From positions 42,740,351 through 42,804,350 of the forward strand of contig CM034595.1 of NCBI GenBank assembly GCA_020091685.1: 64,000 bases of DNA, given 5' to 3'. Each line of letters starts with the position of its first letter. Within the stretch, counting starts at the first letter, position 1. This stretch comes from Lutjanus erythropterus (taxonomy: Eukaryota > Chordata > Actinopteri > Lutjaniformes > Lutjanidae). The position numbers were made by a program, and so were the translations under genes. The notes under the pieces were generated by a model. The model saw only the letters and a list, made by a program, of their open reading frames with translations. It did no database searches and had not been told where the DNA came from. Positions 1 through 12,500 of this stretch are shown here, in pieces.

Positions 1-423
1 TTCCTTCATCAAACCTCTGCCAGCTGAACTTTATCACTTTTTAAGCAGCAGCACTGATCACATTCATTAAGATTGTTCCAAAGCATCAGTTACACAGGGA
101 TGGAATTAACTGGATTTAGTTTGGACAAAAGTTACCACTGGTCAGGCTTGGGGAGTAATGGATTACATGTAACAGGATTATGTAATCTGGATACAAAAAA
201 GGTAACTGCATTCCATTACAGTTGCAGATAAAAAAAAGACCTATTCAGATTACAGATACATTGTGCAAAAATGAGGATTATTAGTAGGATTACAAATTTA
301 AAATAATGATAAACTACCATGCAAAGTGTGCATACAGTTTCCAATTCAACGCTTCACTGGGTGGAAATCGCACCATGTTTGTCTTTAATTCAGTCATAAA
401 TTGCGCACAACAAAGGACAAACC

Positions 424-650
424 TTTTGACTATTAAATTATCCTTCATATATTTTGATAATTGATTAAGCATTTGGAATCTTTTTTTAAATAAAAAAACG
501 TCCAGATTCTCAGATTTGAGCTGAAATGAATATTTTATGTTTATTTCTCTTTTCCTCTCTGGCAGTAAAGTGAATATCTTTTAGTTGTGGACAAAACAAG
601 ACATTTGCGGTCATCTAGGACTGAGACTGATTATCAGCTAAAGTAATGGA
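424..650 (-). repeat. CGATTAAT-type interspersed repeat, partial
   Basis: Shares ordered blocks with the copy at 2271-2560: tattttgataattgattaa, a T-rich stretch, ctcttttcctctctggcagt and gttgtggacaaaacaagaca. It is oriented opposite to the copy at 10681. No coding capacity. Confidence 0.65.
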
Positions 651-2270
651 GAAAACTACCAACAGGCACTAATAATAACAATCTGATCCTGTCAGTAGCA
701 AAAGCGAGCGTCACACTGCTCTGCATTTCTGTCATTAGTTTTGTGGTTTGTGGATTTAGAGACTCGGTTTGTAAAGTTCACGGCCTGTCATGCTGTTACA
801 TTGCTCTGTGTGCAGTGACGTAAATAAAAAGCAAGGGCTGAAACTTGTTGAACAACCACTCCTTTCACCCTCTCTCATCAGTCAACCAGCAGCGCATGTG
901 GTCCCGAGGAAATTTTTTAGTAAGTGCACCAGCTAATATTAAAATGTTTTTATGATTCCCTTTAATTCCTCATTGAAATGTTTTCCCTGTGCCTTTTTTA
1001 AGCTTCTATCTGTTTTATCCTGTTACTGTAATGCACACTGTCTGACAAAGGGGCGAAAAAAGAAATGCTCGACTGGAAGAATCTCAGTCGACTATAGGGG
1101 CATCGACTGATAATTTGAATCATCAACTATTAGGGGGCAGCACTACCAGCTGTAAATGAAATTATCCATTTGAATCAGGCTCTGCATTTTGCACTGTCCA
1201 ACATGCTTTTTAATAGGTCTACTAAAGTCTTTCAGTCAATTTCAGTTTAAACTCTGAACCTCTATCTAAAGACCAAGAAGTCAAACCATAAAACCACCTA
1301 ACATTAGCAGATAAATATGAAACTATATGCTGATTTGGTGTTCACACCGTAAAAAATTGTTTGGTTTGACTGAAACTGCTCAGTGTCCGTTTGACAACGT
1401 AAAAACAGCCCTCTTTGCTTGAGGACATAAAACACTTCATGGTTTAACAAGCCAACTTGTAAAACAGAGTACCCTGATGGCTATTGGTGATATAAATTTT
1501 CCTTCCATTAAGTATCTCCAGAGAGAAGCGTGCCAAACAGTATCTCATCCTTCCAGCTGATACAAACGCTGTTATTGGCTGCTGTATTATCCACGGCATC
1601 TGCCTGATTTCTAGGACATTCCTCGCTGTCCCTGAAAGAAAAGGCCTGTCTGCATTTAGTGAAGCTCCTCTGAACACTGCTTGTATATGCCTCCTCAGCC
1701 TCTCCTTTAACTGCCAGTGGGGCTCATGACTCGGTCATGATCGTGGCAGCGTTCAATCTTCTGCAAAGGCACTAAGTGCTGCTGAAGAGCAACCACTTGC
1801 TTCCCACAATGGGGGAAAGACGGCGCTCTGGGACAGGCAGTTTAGTGACTAGCAGAGCATGAAATATTCACAAAGAAAGATATGAAGGGTGGAAAAGGTA
1901 TCTCTGCCACAGAGTGTGTTGTTCATGTACGGCGGGCCTGAATGCCTCGAGGCAAAGAGATTCCTGGGTAGGAAGCAGAGGAACAAGCACAGATGGAGTA
2001 GGAGTATGCAGTGATTCTCAGGTTGGTGTTATCACTTCGTCGAGGTTCATTTTCGGAAATTATATATATATGCTCAGCTCAAGATGACCACAGTATGTTT
2101 GCAGTGGATTCATAGTGTTGTTGCTGAGATTTCTGGTATATTTAATTATAAAACCTCCCCAACAACTGACATTTTTAGCTCAACAAGGCTGCTGACCACG
2201 GAGGCCGAGAATATTGTACGAAGAATTTATTGATGTTGCTATGTTAAGTGTTACTGGTTGATGCAGGTTA

Positions 2271-2560
2271 TTAGAGCTGCAATGAGTAGTCGATCAATCG
2301 ATTATTAAATTTATCACCAACTATTTTAATGTTACTTTTAAAAAAAAAAAAAAAGTCAAAATTTTCTAATTTTAGCTTCTTAAATGTGAAAATGTTCTGG
2401 TTTCTTCACTCCTCTCTGAGACTAAACTGAAAATCTTTGACTTGTGGACAGAACAAGACATCTGAGGACGTCATCTTGGACTTTAGGAAACACCGGCTAA
2501 TATTTTTCACCATGGATTAATTGATTAATAGAGTAAATCATCAACCGATTGATGATTCCA
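2271..2560 (-). repeat. CGATTAAT-type interspersed repeat, near full length
   Basis: Runs from agagctgcaatgagtagtcg to ttgattaatagagtaaatca. It is the reverse-orientation counterpart of 10681-11012: gttctggtttcttcactcct here corresponds to the complement of agtaaagaaaccagaaaat there. Repeats of this kind are widespread in percomorph fish (general knowledge). Confidence 0.75.
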
Positions 2561-2651
2561 TAGTGAAAACAGTTGTTACAGAAGTAGCTTGGAAAAAGGT
2601 CCAAACGTGGAGTTCATGTTTTTTATGACAAGCCTTTCAATCCCGATCCCT

Positions 2652-2865
2652 GAAGTTCCATCAAACATCTGCAACTATTTTGATTATCATTTAATCATTT
2701 TTGCCATTTATCAAGCAAAATGCCAAATATATATATTTACATATATGTATGTAAATATATACAGTCTAAACTAGCTTGGGCTGTACAATGGGTATTTTTC
2801 TCTATTTTCTGACATTTTTTAGACAAAAAGATGAATCACTTAATCAATACAATAATCTATACTAA
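2652..2865 (-). repeat. CGATTAAT-type repeat, second subfamily
   Basis: Carries catctgcaactattttgat and gacattttttagacaaaaag, both of which recur in the same order at 5908-6090. It differs from 2271-2560 in the middle part, so it looks like a related subfamily. Confidence 0.65.
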
Positions 2866-2906
2866 ATAAAGAGTCAGATAATGTTTCCTAACTTCATCTT
2901 TCAGTT

Positions 2907-3022
2907 GAACGCAGAAAATAAGAACTGCCTGAACCTCTTACCATGGTGAAATGTAGCCTATACTATCGTTTTCTATTATTTTGACCATCTCACAGGTCAC
3001 TCACAGCACGGTACACTTTCAC
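2907..3022 (+). repeat. 116-bp block duplicated at 6491-6608
   Basis: Reads gcagaaaataagaactgcct, then ttttgaccatctcacaggtc and a ctttcacat end. The block at 6491-6608 has the same sequence with roughly one difference in ten. It is probably part of a larger repeat whose other pieces lie at 6353-6490 and 54110-54300. Confidence 0.75.
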
Positions 3023-3108
3023 ATTTTTCACCATTTTATAGATCAAACAACTAATGGAGAAAATGATCGACAGATTGATCAATAATGAAAATAATCATTA
3101 CAAAAATG
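3018..3108 (-). repeat. CGATTAAT-type repeat, end fragment
   Basis: Only the terminal part is present: ccattttatagatcaaacaa, then gacagattgatcaataatga and aaaataatcatt, equivalent to the complement of the left end of 10681-11012. Confidence 0.6.
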
Positions 3109-5907
3109 ACTTGAAAAAGTCGGTCCAAATGGGCACCAGAAATACGCGTCAGTTACACAGCTATTTATCGATGTGTTTGTAATGGACAGTGCCAGTTAAC
3201 TGTTGTCTCTAAGCTGTTTTGTGGCCTCTAGCCGGTGCTGCAGCTCCGGCAGCTGGCAGCCTCTCTCGCCCCAATGCCCCGATATGACAGATGACTGTTA
3301 CGAAACTATGTGGTTTGTTGGTATTTTGATGTAGAAGATAAGGTTGAATGTAAGCTGAGTCAGATGAAACTGGTATTTAAGCACTCGACTGGAGCGATTA
3401 ACGCCGACATTAACCTGCAAGCAGAGCAGGCTGCTGCTTCTAGCCATGCTAATGTTAGCCGCATTGTGTGGCAGGCCGGCAGCTAACGTCAGCTCTAGGT
3501 AAACATTGTCATTAACCAGCAGACTCTGTGATCCTGTTCAGTCTGAAAAGTTGAAACATTTAGTGAATTGTTGTTATTGTGTGATGTTCGTAATGCACGG
3601 TACAAAGTGCACACATTTCAGTGGCACTGATTAACAAGTTTTGTGGAAGACGTTAAACATAATCAGTTAACAAATAGTGCTGAATTTTTTCCTGCTTTTC
3701 CGTAAGAGTAGCCGACTTGTCTAAATTAAAATTTGTTTAATTGATGGGGAAATTAGCCGCCAGGAACATTGCGAACACAAACAAATGATCAATGGAGGAA
3801 ATCCAAGGGATGGTTGTTTGTCACAGCGAGGAGTTTCAGAACAGGCTGAAGGCAGCAAAAAAAAAAGGAAGTCGAGAGAGTCAAGATGACCACTTAGTGA
3901 CAGTGATTCTCTGACCAATCAGTGTTTTTACTCAACCTTGTGGTGTTGGCTCAGCTCACTTGGAACATCATTTGGGGTGATACAAGAAAGCACCAGTGCC
4001 AGGTTCCATAAACCACTTTAAATACCAAACCAAAGTTTGTCCCTTAAGCAAAATATTTCCCTAAGCTGAGGGGTTCACTTAGGAATGTTGCATGAAGCCA
4101 CTTAGGTTGTCTCCTTGCCTAAGTGTTCAGACTTCCCTTTAAGGCTTCCAGTGGTGGTTACTGTCATAATATAGCACATCTGTATTTAAGTTACTATGGT
4201 TACGCTTCATTCACATCATTCTTTAATGTCACAAGTCGGCATTATTGTCAGTCGTTAACTAGCTTGGCTAATATACTTAGCCAGTGTTAGTTTGCTTCTC
4301 CAAAATGTACCGCAAAGAGACCACAAAAAGAAAAAAGATGGTGAGAATGTTGTTTTCCTCAAAGAATATAAAAAGCACAAGAAAATGATCCAAAGTAAAT
4401 TTAACCCAGCAGCAAGAAAAAACTGACCAAATCAATGCGAGAAATCTTGCTGTGAAACCACATCAGATGAAGTCATGAGGAAGTATGAAAATGTTATTGT
4501 GACAGACACAAAGGAGAAAATAATACATGTGAATTCTTACAAAACAGCTCAGTGTTTGTTTTGAGACACAGTGTCCTGCTGTCTCTGGAATATCTACAAA
4601 TATCACAGGTTTCACAGCTTCTTACCTTTTAGAAAATGAACATTTAAAGTCAAGTCTGTGGATTATTGTTAGTTATTTGCTGTCTGGAAAAGACTTTTCT
4701 GCAAATGTGATTGTTTTAAACACAACAAACAAATTCCAGTTCACCTGTTGTATCATAGTGAAGGCAGTGAAAGTCAGCTACAGTCAAACCTCAGCACGTA
4801 AAAAGAGAATTATCTGCATTTCTGGGTGCCGCTAGGGGAATCGCTGAGACATCAGTCCACACAGCGGTGTGCTCTCTGTTCTTTGTGTCATGCTTGGCTT
4901 TCCAACCATGAACTGCTGCGTGTCACATGTCAGCATCTGTCTCTTTATACCCATGAAACCTTGCGTTTTGGGGTCACTTCCTGTAGCTGCAGAAAAGAGA
5001 GATGGTAAACCATAAACAAACCGTAGTGCACTGACCCACTTTACAGTTTGTTTGTTTTTTTATTAAATTTGTAAATTAGTTTTTGGAATAATCACTTCTC
5101 TTTTTCTTCTCCTTCTTTGTAAGAAAAGACATTTCTTATTTCATTTTGAATCTTATGGTATTATGCTTCTGTTGGTTTTACATATTCACTTATTTTAGGT
5201 TTGGTTTTCTGCTTTCTTTCTTTTCTTTTACGTCTGTTCATGCCTGCTTGTGTGTTTTTACAGATATTGTTTGTGCTGTGTTGTTTGTTCGCTTGTTTTG
5301 TTTAGTTTTGATGTAATTATTTTATTTGTTTAAATGGGGTAGGACTCTCAATAAGCCTTCCAGGCTTCTTTCCTCTCCTGCACTGTAATTACTGTCTTTT
5401 GCGTTGTATGTATTTGTATTTCCATTATTGTGCAAATAATATAAACTAAACTAATCACTTAGTTTATAAAATGTCAAATGACAATCACAAGTTCCCAGAC
5501 CACAAGGCAACGTCTTCAAAACACTTATTTTGTGCAATTATCAGTCTAAAGCCCAAAGCTATTCAGGAAATGAATCACTGGATGAAGACAATTCTGCAAA
5601 CCCTTTCATTACAACTGTAAATCATTTTGTACAGTTCAGTGTGACGCAGTGTCAATGTTTGGGAAGTTTTCTCTTAGTGCCAACAAAAACTCCAGCTCTA
5701 ACATTTTGCTTTTATTTTTGCAGTGTTTTATTTCAGTGAACTCAAACTATTTTCAATTAAACGGTTAGCTGGTCCACAGAAAAGTAACTTAGTTTAGTTT
5801 AGTTTAGTTAATTTGACAAAGGATCGAAGGCAATAGTAAAAGAAGTACCAGCGTATGACATTGTCAGTGATAACACGATCAAGTCCAAGACTTATTTCTC
5901 TGATGTT

Positions 5908-6090
5908 CCATCAAACATCTGCAACTATTTTGATAACTGCTTTCAGCTTCTCAAATCTGAGATTTTTTTTTTCCATACAATAAAACAAGCAATGGGGGCT
6001 GTGGGTAGTTATAATTGGTATTTTCTGGCATTTTTTAGACAAAAAGATGAATCAGTTAATTCAGAGAATAATTCATACAAAAAACAAAAA
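5908..6090 (-). repeat. CGATTAAT-type repeat, second subfamily, second copy
   Basis: Shares catctgcaactattttgat and cattttttagacaaaaagat with 2652-2865. The internal spacing differs, so each copy has its own deletions. Confidence 0.65.
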
Positions 6091-6352
6091 CAAACAAAAT
6101 CCACTGGCTTCCTACAGATAATATTTCTTAAAGTTCTTGTACAGCAGCAATAAGCGTTTGCTCTGTTTGTCACACCACAGAAACATCTGTTGTTAACCAC
6201 CCAGCCAAATTTGAATGATTAAAAAAATCGCTAAGTATATTAAATTAGGTCTAAAAATCATGCCTTTTGTGTGTCGGTTCCACGCCATGTTTCAGGTCCC
6301 AGAAAATGCTGAACATAGAAGTCGTGAAAAACAAACTACCGGTCTAACTCTA

Positions 6353-6608
6353 GAATTCAGTACTACATAGTTCTCAGTGTTTTCACGTTTTCAGCAACTA
6401 TATATGTTGTGTTTAGGAGAAAAAGTCCCTTTTTCCTTTACAGGGACTTTAACTTTGTTTTGCAGTTCTGTCGAACTGACTTCTTCTGTGGAACACAGAA
6501 AATAAGAACCGCCTGGACCTCTTACCATGGGGAAATGTATCCTATGCTATCGCTTTCCATTATTTTGACCATCTCACAGGTCACTGACAGCACCATACTC
6601 TTTCACAT
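6353..6608 (+). repeat. interspersed repeat related to 2907-3022 and 54110-54300
   Basis: The left part (cactacatagttctcagtg-like and gttttcagcaactatat) recurs at 54110-54300, and the right part (cagaaaataagaaccgcctg onward) recurs at 2907-3022. It therefore links the two other fragments into one longer family. Confidence 0.65.
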
Positions 6609-6639
6609 GGACTCGCTGCTGGGCTTAAATGCCATTTCA

Positions 6640-7260
6640 CTCCCGGCTGATGAGGCCAAATGCGGGCCACGTATCTGAGATGAGAGTGGTGCGCTCAGTG
6701 GAAGGGACGGAGGATGGATCAATAACCTGAGGGAACGAAAAAGGAAGAGGGGAAGAAGAAACATGATGTTAGAGAGAGGGAGGGTTTGAGGTTGAGTGTG
6801 ATGCATTCACTGACCTTTACTCCACTTGGGGCCTCTTCTGTAAAAGGTATCTGGAGGCTGTCATTGCGTGTCAACCCCGTTTGTCTGCAGAGAGCTCCAC
6901 CAACACCAGCAGCGGTGACACGTTCTGTTCTGCCAGCGGTGGAGTTACCGCAGGATCCAGCGACGTCTACTTGGATGATCTAAACAGAAAACATCTTCAC
7001 TGAGAGTGTGCGCCGCGCGGCCCTTTTGTTTTACACATTGTCCAAACATTTCCCGCACAGCCCATTTGAGTGCCACCGCTCTGCTGTAAACACGCAGATG
7101 ATGATTTAAGTTCGGACACGGCGCTCAAGACCAGACCCATCCATCCGTCCGTCCATTCATCCATCGTCGCTGATGTTGCTTACTTCTGGGAACATGTGAG
7201 TCCTTGCAGCGGCGAGGACGTCTTGTCTGCGTTCTGTGACAGCGGCTGATTCATTCCAGA
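6640..7260 (-). other. unidentified GC-rich exon-like island
   Basis: The minus strand carries several splice-like features in DNA richer in CpG than its surroundings. These are a GTAAGC donor-like site near 7182, an acceptor ttttctgtttag near 6981, a donor-like AAAG/GTCAGT near 6816, and a very strong pyrimidine tract with a CTAAC branch-like site ending tccctcag near 6727. After the last acceptor one frame reads VIDPSSVPSTERTTLISD and continues to a stop at about 6641. More than one frame is open and no protein family is recognised. It could be the end of an unknown gene, a noncoding RNA, or chance. Confidence 0.25.
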
Positions 7261-7548
7261 CGATGTTTACTGTCGAAACGCTCCACAATGGCTCTCGTAT
7301 TGTTTGAAAGACAGACTCCTTGGAGATTTTAGAACTCAAACCTTTAAATGGTGATAATGCTGTCTGCTGTCCTACAATCTTGAATACCCAAGATTCATTT
7401 AGGCGTATGTTTTGACATTGAAACAGTTAGTATTATTATTACACTGTCACATTTCAGGTGATTCAGCTGTTGAACAAAGAATACTTAAAGTTTACTAAAT
7501 TAAACATGCACTTTTGCCTTTTCCAAAAGAGGAAGTGTTTGGATAAAA

Positions 7549-8090
7549 CAAGGGATAACTGTTTTCTTGAAGTCGGGTACTTGTGTGTCCCCAGTTTGGA
7601 GAAGCAGCTGTAGTGTAATAAGCTCAGAAATGTGCTGCTGTGGACAGAATCAACAGCAAAACGTATTTTAGCCACCTAAAATGATCAGTATCAGTTTAAG
7701 TGTATGCTGTATTTAGAATATTTTCACCATTCTACTTCGCTGGCAAGACAACCTTTTCTAACAGGAAATCTCTGTTAATACAGGCCAAATATTTCACCTC
7801 ACAGAGCACAAGAGGTAAAGTGTTAGCTCAGATTTACTAAAGTCACAAGACAGCAAGTCCTGCATTCTGCGTGATAAAATGACTGTTTTTGCTAAAGAAC
7901 TGTGGTGGCTTTGGAGAGAGTGATATTTTGCTGATATAGCAGCATCTCCCATTGGAAAAGGCTGTCTGATGGAGAGGTAAACCTGTTAAAATGTTCTAAA
8001 TATAGCATACAGTTTTACCGATATTTGACTACAGACTATGGATAAGTACCTCATATAATCCCGCTTAAAAAAGTCAGTTACATTAACAGA
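7549..8090. mobile_element. foldback element copy A (degraded)
   Basis: The left part reads agggataact, tgaagtcgggtacttg and cccagtttggagaag, and the right part reads gataagtacctcatataatc, which are the reverse-complement counterparts of each other. Inner blocks also pair: ctgtatttagaatattttca on the left matches the complement of tgttctaaatatagcatac on the right. It is the same family as the intact copy at 15092-15843, but shortened and more diverged. It has no coding capacity and looks like a non-autonomous element. Confidence 0.75.
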
Positions 8091-9700
8091 AATTATCTCA
8101 TATATTGTTACTGGTATGATTAGTCTCATGTGTTGATCACTGTTGAGATTAAAAGTTTCAGTTAACCCTATTAGATTTTCAGATTTTAAATTGAGTCATG
8201 GTGTTCTTAAGTTTGGGAGTATCTGAATCACTGGCATAACAGGCCACTAAACCCCTAAATTTGGTGGCCACATAGAGTTTAGATGACCCAAATGTCACAA
8301 TTGGTATACTAATAAAGAAAAGGCAACTTAACTTCTAACACTTTAACTTCTTTAATTGTGACATTTGTCTTGCCCACTTTTCCCAGGAAATGAACAGTGA
8401 TGTGGCGTTTCCTGAAGGCATCATTTCTGTTCTCTCCTACTCTGCCTTTTTGTGTTTTTGGTTCCTCTGTAAGGATCGTGTTAGCAGTTTGAGTGGACTT
8501 GAACCCAAACTTCAGTAACACTGACATATCCCTAGCTAGCTGCCAACGAGTGTTTGCTGTGTTCATAGTATGTTTAACTAAAAGCCGTAAAGGAATCGGG
8601 ATTTTTGTGGAACTGCAACGTTCCATAATATTTTAAACATGTCTATTGTTTTACTGTTGAAAGGAAAAACAAGATGTTGTCTCATTTATGAAGTAGGCTG
8701 AAGTGTCTTATCTCCTATTTTCTTGATAAAATGAAAAACAATGAGATGGCCTGTTAACTCAGTCTAAAGGAATTTATTTCTTGTTTCTAATCTTTTAACA
8801 TGTACATATGTTTTCAACAAAGCATAATATAGAGTGATGTGGAAATGGCAACAAAAATGGTCAGGAACATTTATTTATGCATGAATTGACTCCTGGAATA
8901 TGTTGATAAGGCTTATTGTGACGGTTTGTCATTTTTAAAAAGGAAAAAAATTGGAAACACTGGATTAGATGATGGTCTGATCTAAATTTGTTTTTAAAAT
9001 GAGTAAAATTATAAAAACACCTGCAGCGTTGACGTATAGAGCAATGTTTAATGATTCCTAACAAGAGAAATCTACGTCTTGAAAGGTGCAAACAGAAACC
9101 CTCGATGTGACCTCTCTTATAGCTAATAAAATCCATTTTACTGAATCAACAATCTGTGACACAATAACGCTCGTCAAAAAAGCTCTTAACAGAGTGCATT
9201 AGAGGACCATTCTGCTCCGTTTACATGTTGTTTACAAGCGTTTAGCTGATAGCAGAGCTGTCTGTTAAAGCAATGGAGCAGCGGGAACAGTTTTGTGTAT
9301 ATATGTTTGCACGGCTTATCTGTCAGTGATATGACAGGCAGGCTTTTAACTCTTGATAACAGGAGAGATCATCATAAAAATCTACACTGGCTGCTTTCAG
9401 CTGATGTAAAAAAAGTATTTGTAAACTTTAGTGATTACTTTTAAAGTAAAAAAAAAATGGGTCAATTGCAGCTCATAAAAAGTTTTTCTTTAAACGTAAT
9501 CTTAGATCCACAGACAGACAAATCTCTTGACTGTTTCCAGGTCTGGATTAAAGTCAGATGTTGATGGTACATTTGCAGTCAGGGGCCCTAAATGTAATTT
9601 ACTCGTTGTGACTTGCCTATACAAATAAAGTTTATGTGTGCTCGCCCGTAACTACACAGCTGGCGTGTTCGGAAAACAGTGCCTACGTTTGCCTGTTACC

Positions 9701-9821
9701 TCTGCATGCGTGTGTGTGTGTGCGTGCGCGTGCGTGTGTGTGTGTGTGTGTGTGTGTGCGTGCGCGTGCGTGTGCGTGTGTGTGTGTGTGCGTGCATGCG
9801 CGTGTGTGTGCGCGCACACAC
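9701..9821. repeat. TG/TGCG microsatellite
   Basis: About 120 bases of alternating purine-pyrimidine sequence mixing TG units with TGCGTGCGCG blocks. The apparent protein frames through it are low-complexity artefacts. Confidence 0.95.
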
Positions 9822-10680
9822 TGGAGGCAGATCCATCTGAAGCTTTATTTCCCCCAGGCTCTCTCTGCTCCACTCAACACACAGGGAGCTAATCAATACT
9901 GATGCATGCACTTCTCAAGCTTTGGAAAAACAGCTGGGAGAGTCAGGACTAGGTGTGTCTGTCCTCGAAAATAAATAATCATGTTGCAATGCAACAAACA
10001 CGACTGATACACGTATGCATTTTGCTTTTAACATGCTACTAACTGTAGGCAGCATTTAGCATTTGGGGCACTTGACTGTAATGTTTTAATTGAGAGTGAT
10101 TTGGACTAAGAGCAGCAGGAGACAGAGCTTTAATTTGTGGATTAGCAACCAATATTCAGGCCTGTTAGAGTCGACACAGAAAGAAAAATGGATGAAATAT
10201 TCCTTTGACCCTAGAGTGACATTTTACCTAAGAGAAATCTTCTTATTTTTTCAGTAAGGGCAAGTGGAAAGGAAACAAAAGTGATTCAGTGAGGCGCTGG
10301 GATGTGAATTACTTTTCATAGCTGCTTGCGATGGGGAAATGGGGAGTAACAGCAGTGCGGGAAGGTCAGTCCAGCATGGTGCACCCCGAAGGGAGGAGAG
10401 TTCAAGAGTTGAGGCCGGGTGGAGCATCGACCGGGCTGCTGCGGGGAGGAGAGAGCTAATCAGTGGGCAGTAAGAGAGCACACGAGGGGATTTCACTGAC
10501 GTAACTATTGCTCAGGAATTAGCTTGTCGAACACAGGAGATGGCTGCTGGTGTGACCCGGGAAAAATCTGTTTTGTCAATACAGCATGTGAAGTGGAGGA
10601 CTGTAGATTGTTCCGATGGCTCATCACAGTGACGCTGTGCAAACAACAACATCACAAGAGTTTTTGTGGGATGTTTAGTT

Positions 10681-11012
10681 TAGCAACTAACGATTATTTT
10701 CGTTGTTGATTAATCCATCTATCATTTTCTCAATTAATTGTTTTACCCATAAAATGTCTAAAAATGAAAAATGTCAATCTGTATTTCCCAAAGCCTAAGA
10801 TAATCTACTCAAATGTCTTGTTTTGTCTGCAGCACAAAGAGATTCAGGTTTCCTGTCATATTAAGTAAAGAAACCAGAAAATAGACAGTTTAAGAATTTA
10901 AAATCAGAGATTATGGACATTTTTTATTAGAGAGGAACCTAAAAAAGATAGCAGGTGATTAATTTAACAGTTGATTAATAATTGATTACTTGATTAATTG
11001 TCGCAGCACTAG
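10681..11012 (+). repeat. CGATTAAT-type interspersed repeat, full-length-looking copy
   Basis: Begins tagcaactaacgattatttt and ends gattaattgtcgcagcacta, with the internal blocks cccaaagcctaagataat and agtaaagaaaccagaaaat. The ends are imperfect inverted repeats around ATTAAT cores. It encodes nothing and looks non-autonomous. Confidence 0.75.
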
Positions 11013-12345
11013 ACATGTTTCCAATGCTGAGAGGTTCTAAAATTTTCTCTTCCTCCCCTTTTCTCGTTAACATCTCTATTCTTATACACAGTAGACGTGA
11101 TAATAAGTTTCCCAGTCTTTGTTTTAGCTGCATTTTCGTTGCTTTGTGGTGGTTTCCATCATTATTTGCCAACACCTGCCTAGCTTGTGACTTTGTGGCA
11201 ACTAGAAATTGTCCCTGTTGGGAGCAGAGTGGCAAAGACGGCGATAGATTGACCTGCACTTGACCCACGTGTGTGGAATTTGTTTGTGAAGAAAACAGGG
11301 AAGGTTGTAGTCGATGTCAGTTATCTGATAAAAGCTAGATTTTAGAAAATTATCTGTCCTGCAGTGGTTTGACTAAGTAAAGATAATCAAAATGTGGGAC
11401 CTGGTCTCAATATGTGGGACAAGGAATGAAAATGCTGTGCAGACACACAAAGTCTGACTCCTGGTCGTGCTACTTCAGGGTACACAACTGACAGTTGATT
11501 TGAATTGTGTAAATCTGTAAAATCAACAAATATGTTTATTTCTGGTGTCATTTCCAGCTGTGACTGTTACATTTAAAGATATATAGTTAAACATGATGGT
11601 CCAACCCATGTGATGCTCCACTCTAGCGTCTTTAATAAACCACCCACCAGAAATATTTCACCGCTGGTCGAACTAACTGCTAGTTTTGAGTGAACTCTAA
11701 AGATTCTCTTTAATCTGTGGCCCAAAAGCTAAATTGGGTCTCCAAAGTAACATTAGTGAATGTGTTGTTATTAATGTGATATGAAATCATAAAACATGCA
11801 TCATAGAAATAACATCACGTTTCTGCTTTTAAATTGTAAGTACGTGTTGCAGAGGTTTTCTCCCACAGAGTTATTGTAAACAAACATTATGATTGGTTCT
11901 CTATTCAAAACCCCAAATAGCCCGAAAAATGTGTAATTTGACCAAAAGCCCATTTGTCCAACAGGCTGTCATTGTCATGGTAAAAAACGTGGTTAATGAT
12001 GTGAAACAGCTGCAGTTTGGTTTGGTTTTGGCACCAAAAATACTTGAATAGGTTTGGGAAAAGATTGTGGTTTGGGTTAAGAGAAGTATGTTACTTATGA
12101 CTACTGAAATAATGAGCCATCAGGCCCGGTGCCGTTAAGTTATTAAAAACAGAATATAACTTGTTCATAGGGATACACAATAAATATCTATCTATCTAAA
12201 TCTAAACTATCTATCTAAATATCAGTTATGTCAAAGCATTTAATTTGAATACTTAGGCAAAATGCTCTAACAGCCAATGTGTATTTGTTAAGTTTTGGGG
12301 TTTTTTTTTGATAAATTTTACTACAAAAAATAAATGTAGACTAGA

Positions 12346-12500
12346 AGAGTCAGGACTGTTCTTTATTTTTGTTGTAATAGTGATGTCAGTTAAATCTGGT
12401 TCGTCAGAGCTGTGGAATATTAAATCATCCATCTTTGCTTGCAGACTCTCTTATCTTCAAGTGTGTATAAACTACATTATGAAATTCTTTTTAAAATGAC
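12346..12500 (+). repeat. three-copy repeat, copy 1
   Basis: Contains tgttctttatttttgttgta, ggaatattaaatcatccatc and aaattctttttaaaat. The same ordered blocks are found at 60916-61085 and 61415-61565. Confidence 0.65.

Noticed and set aside
6880..7001. Plus-strand C-terminal exon reading SSTNTSSGDTFCSASGG to a stop at about 7001
   Set aside because: It has a fair acceptor, but the composition is low-complexity, the opposite strand is also open, and the best splice signals of the island are on the minus strand. It does not match the TBC1D5 C-terminus expected by synteny.
9636..9911. Four overlapping open frames rich in Cys/Val/Arg or Thr/His
   Set aside because: They are translations of the TG/CG microsatellite on both strands.
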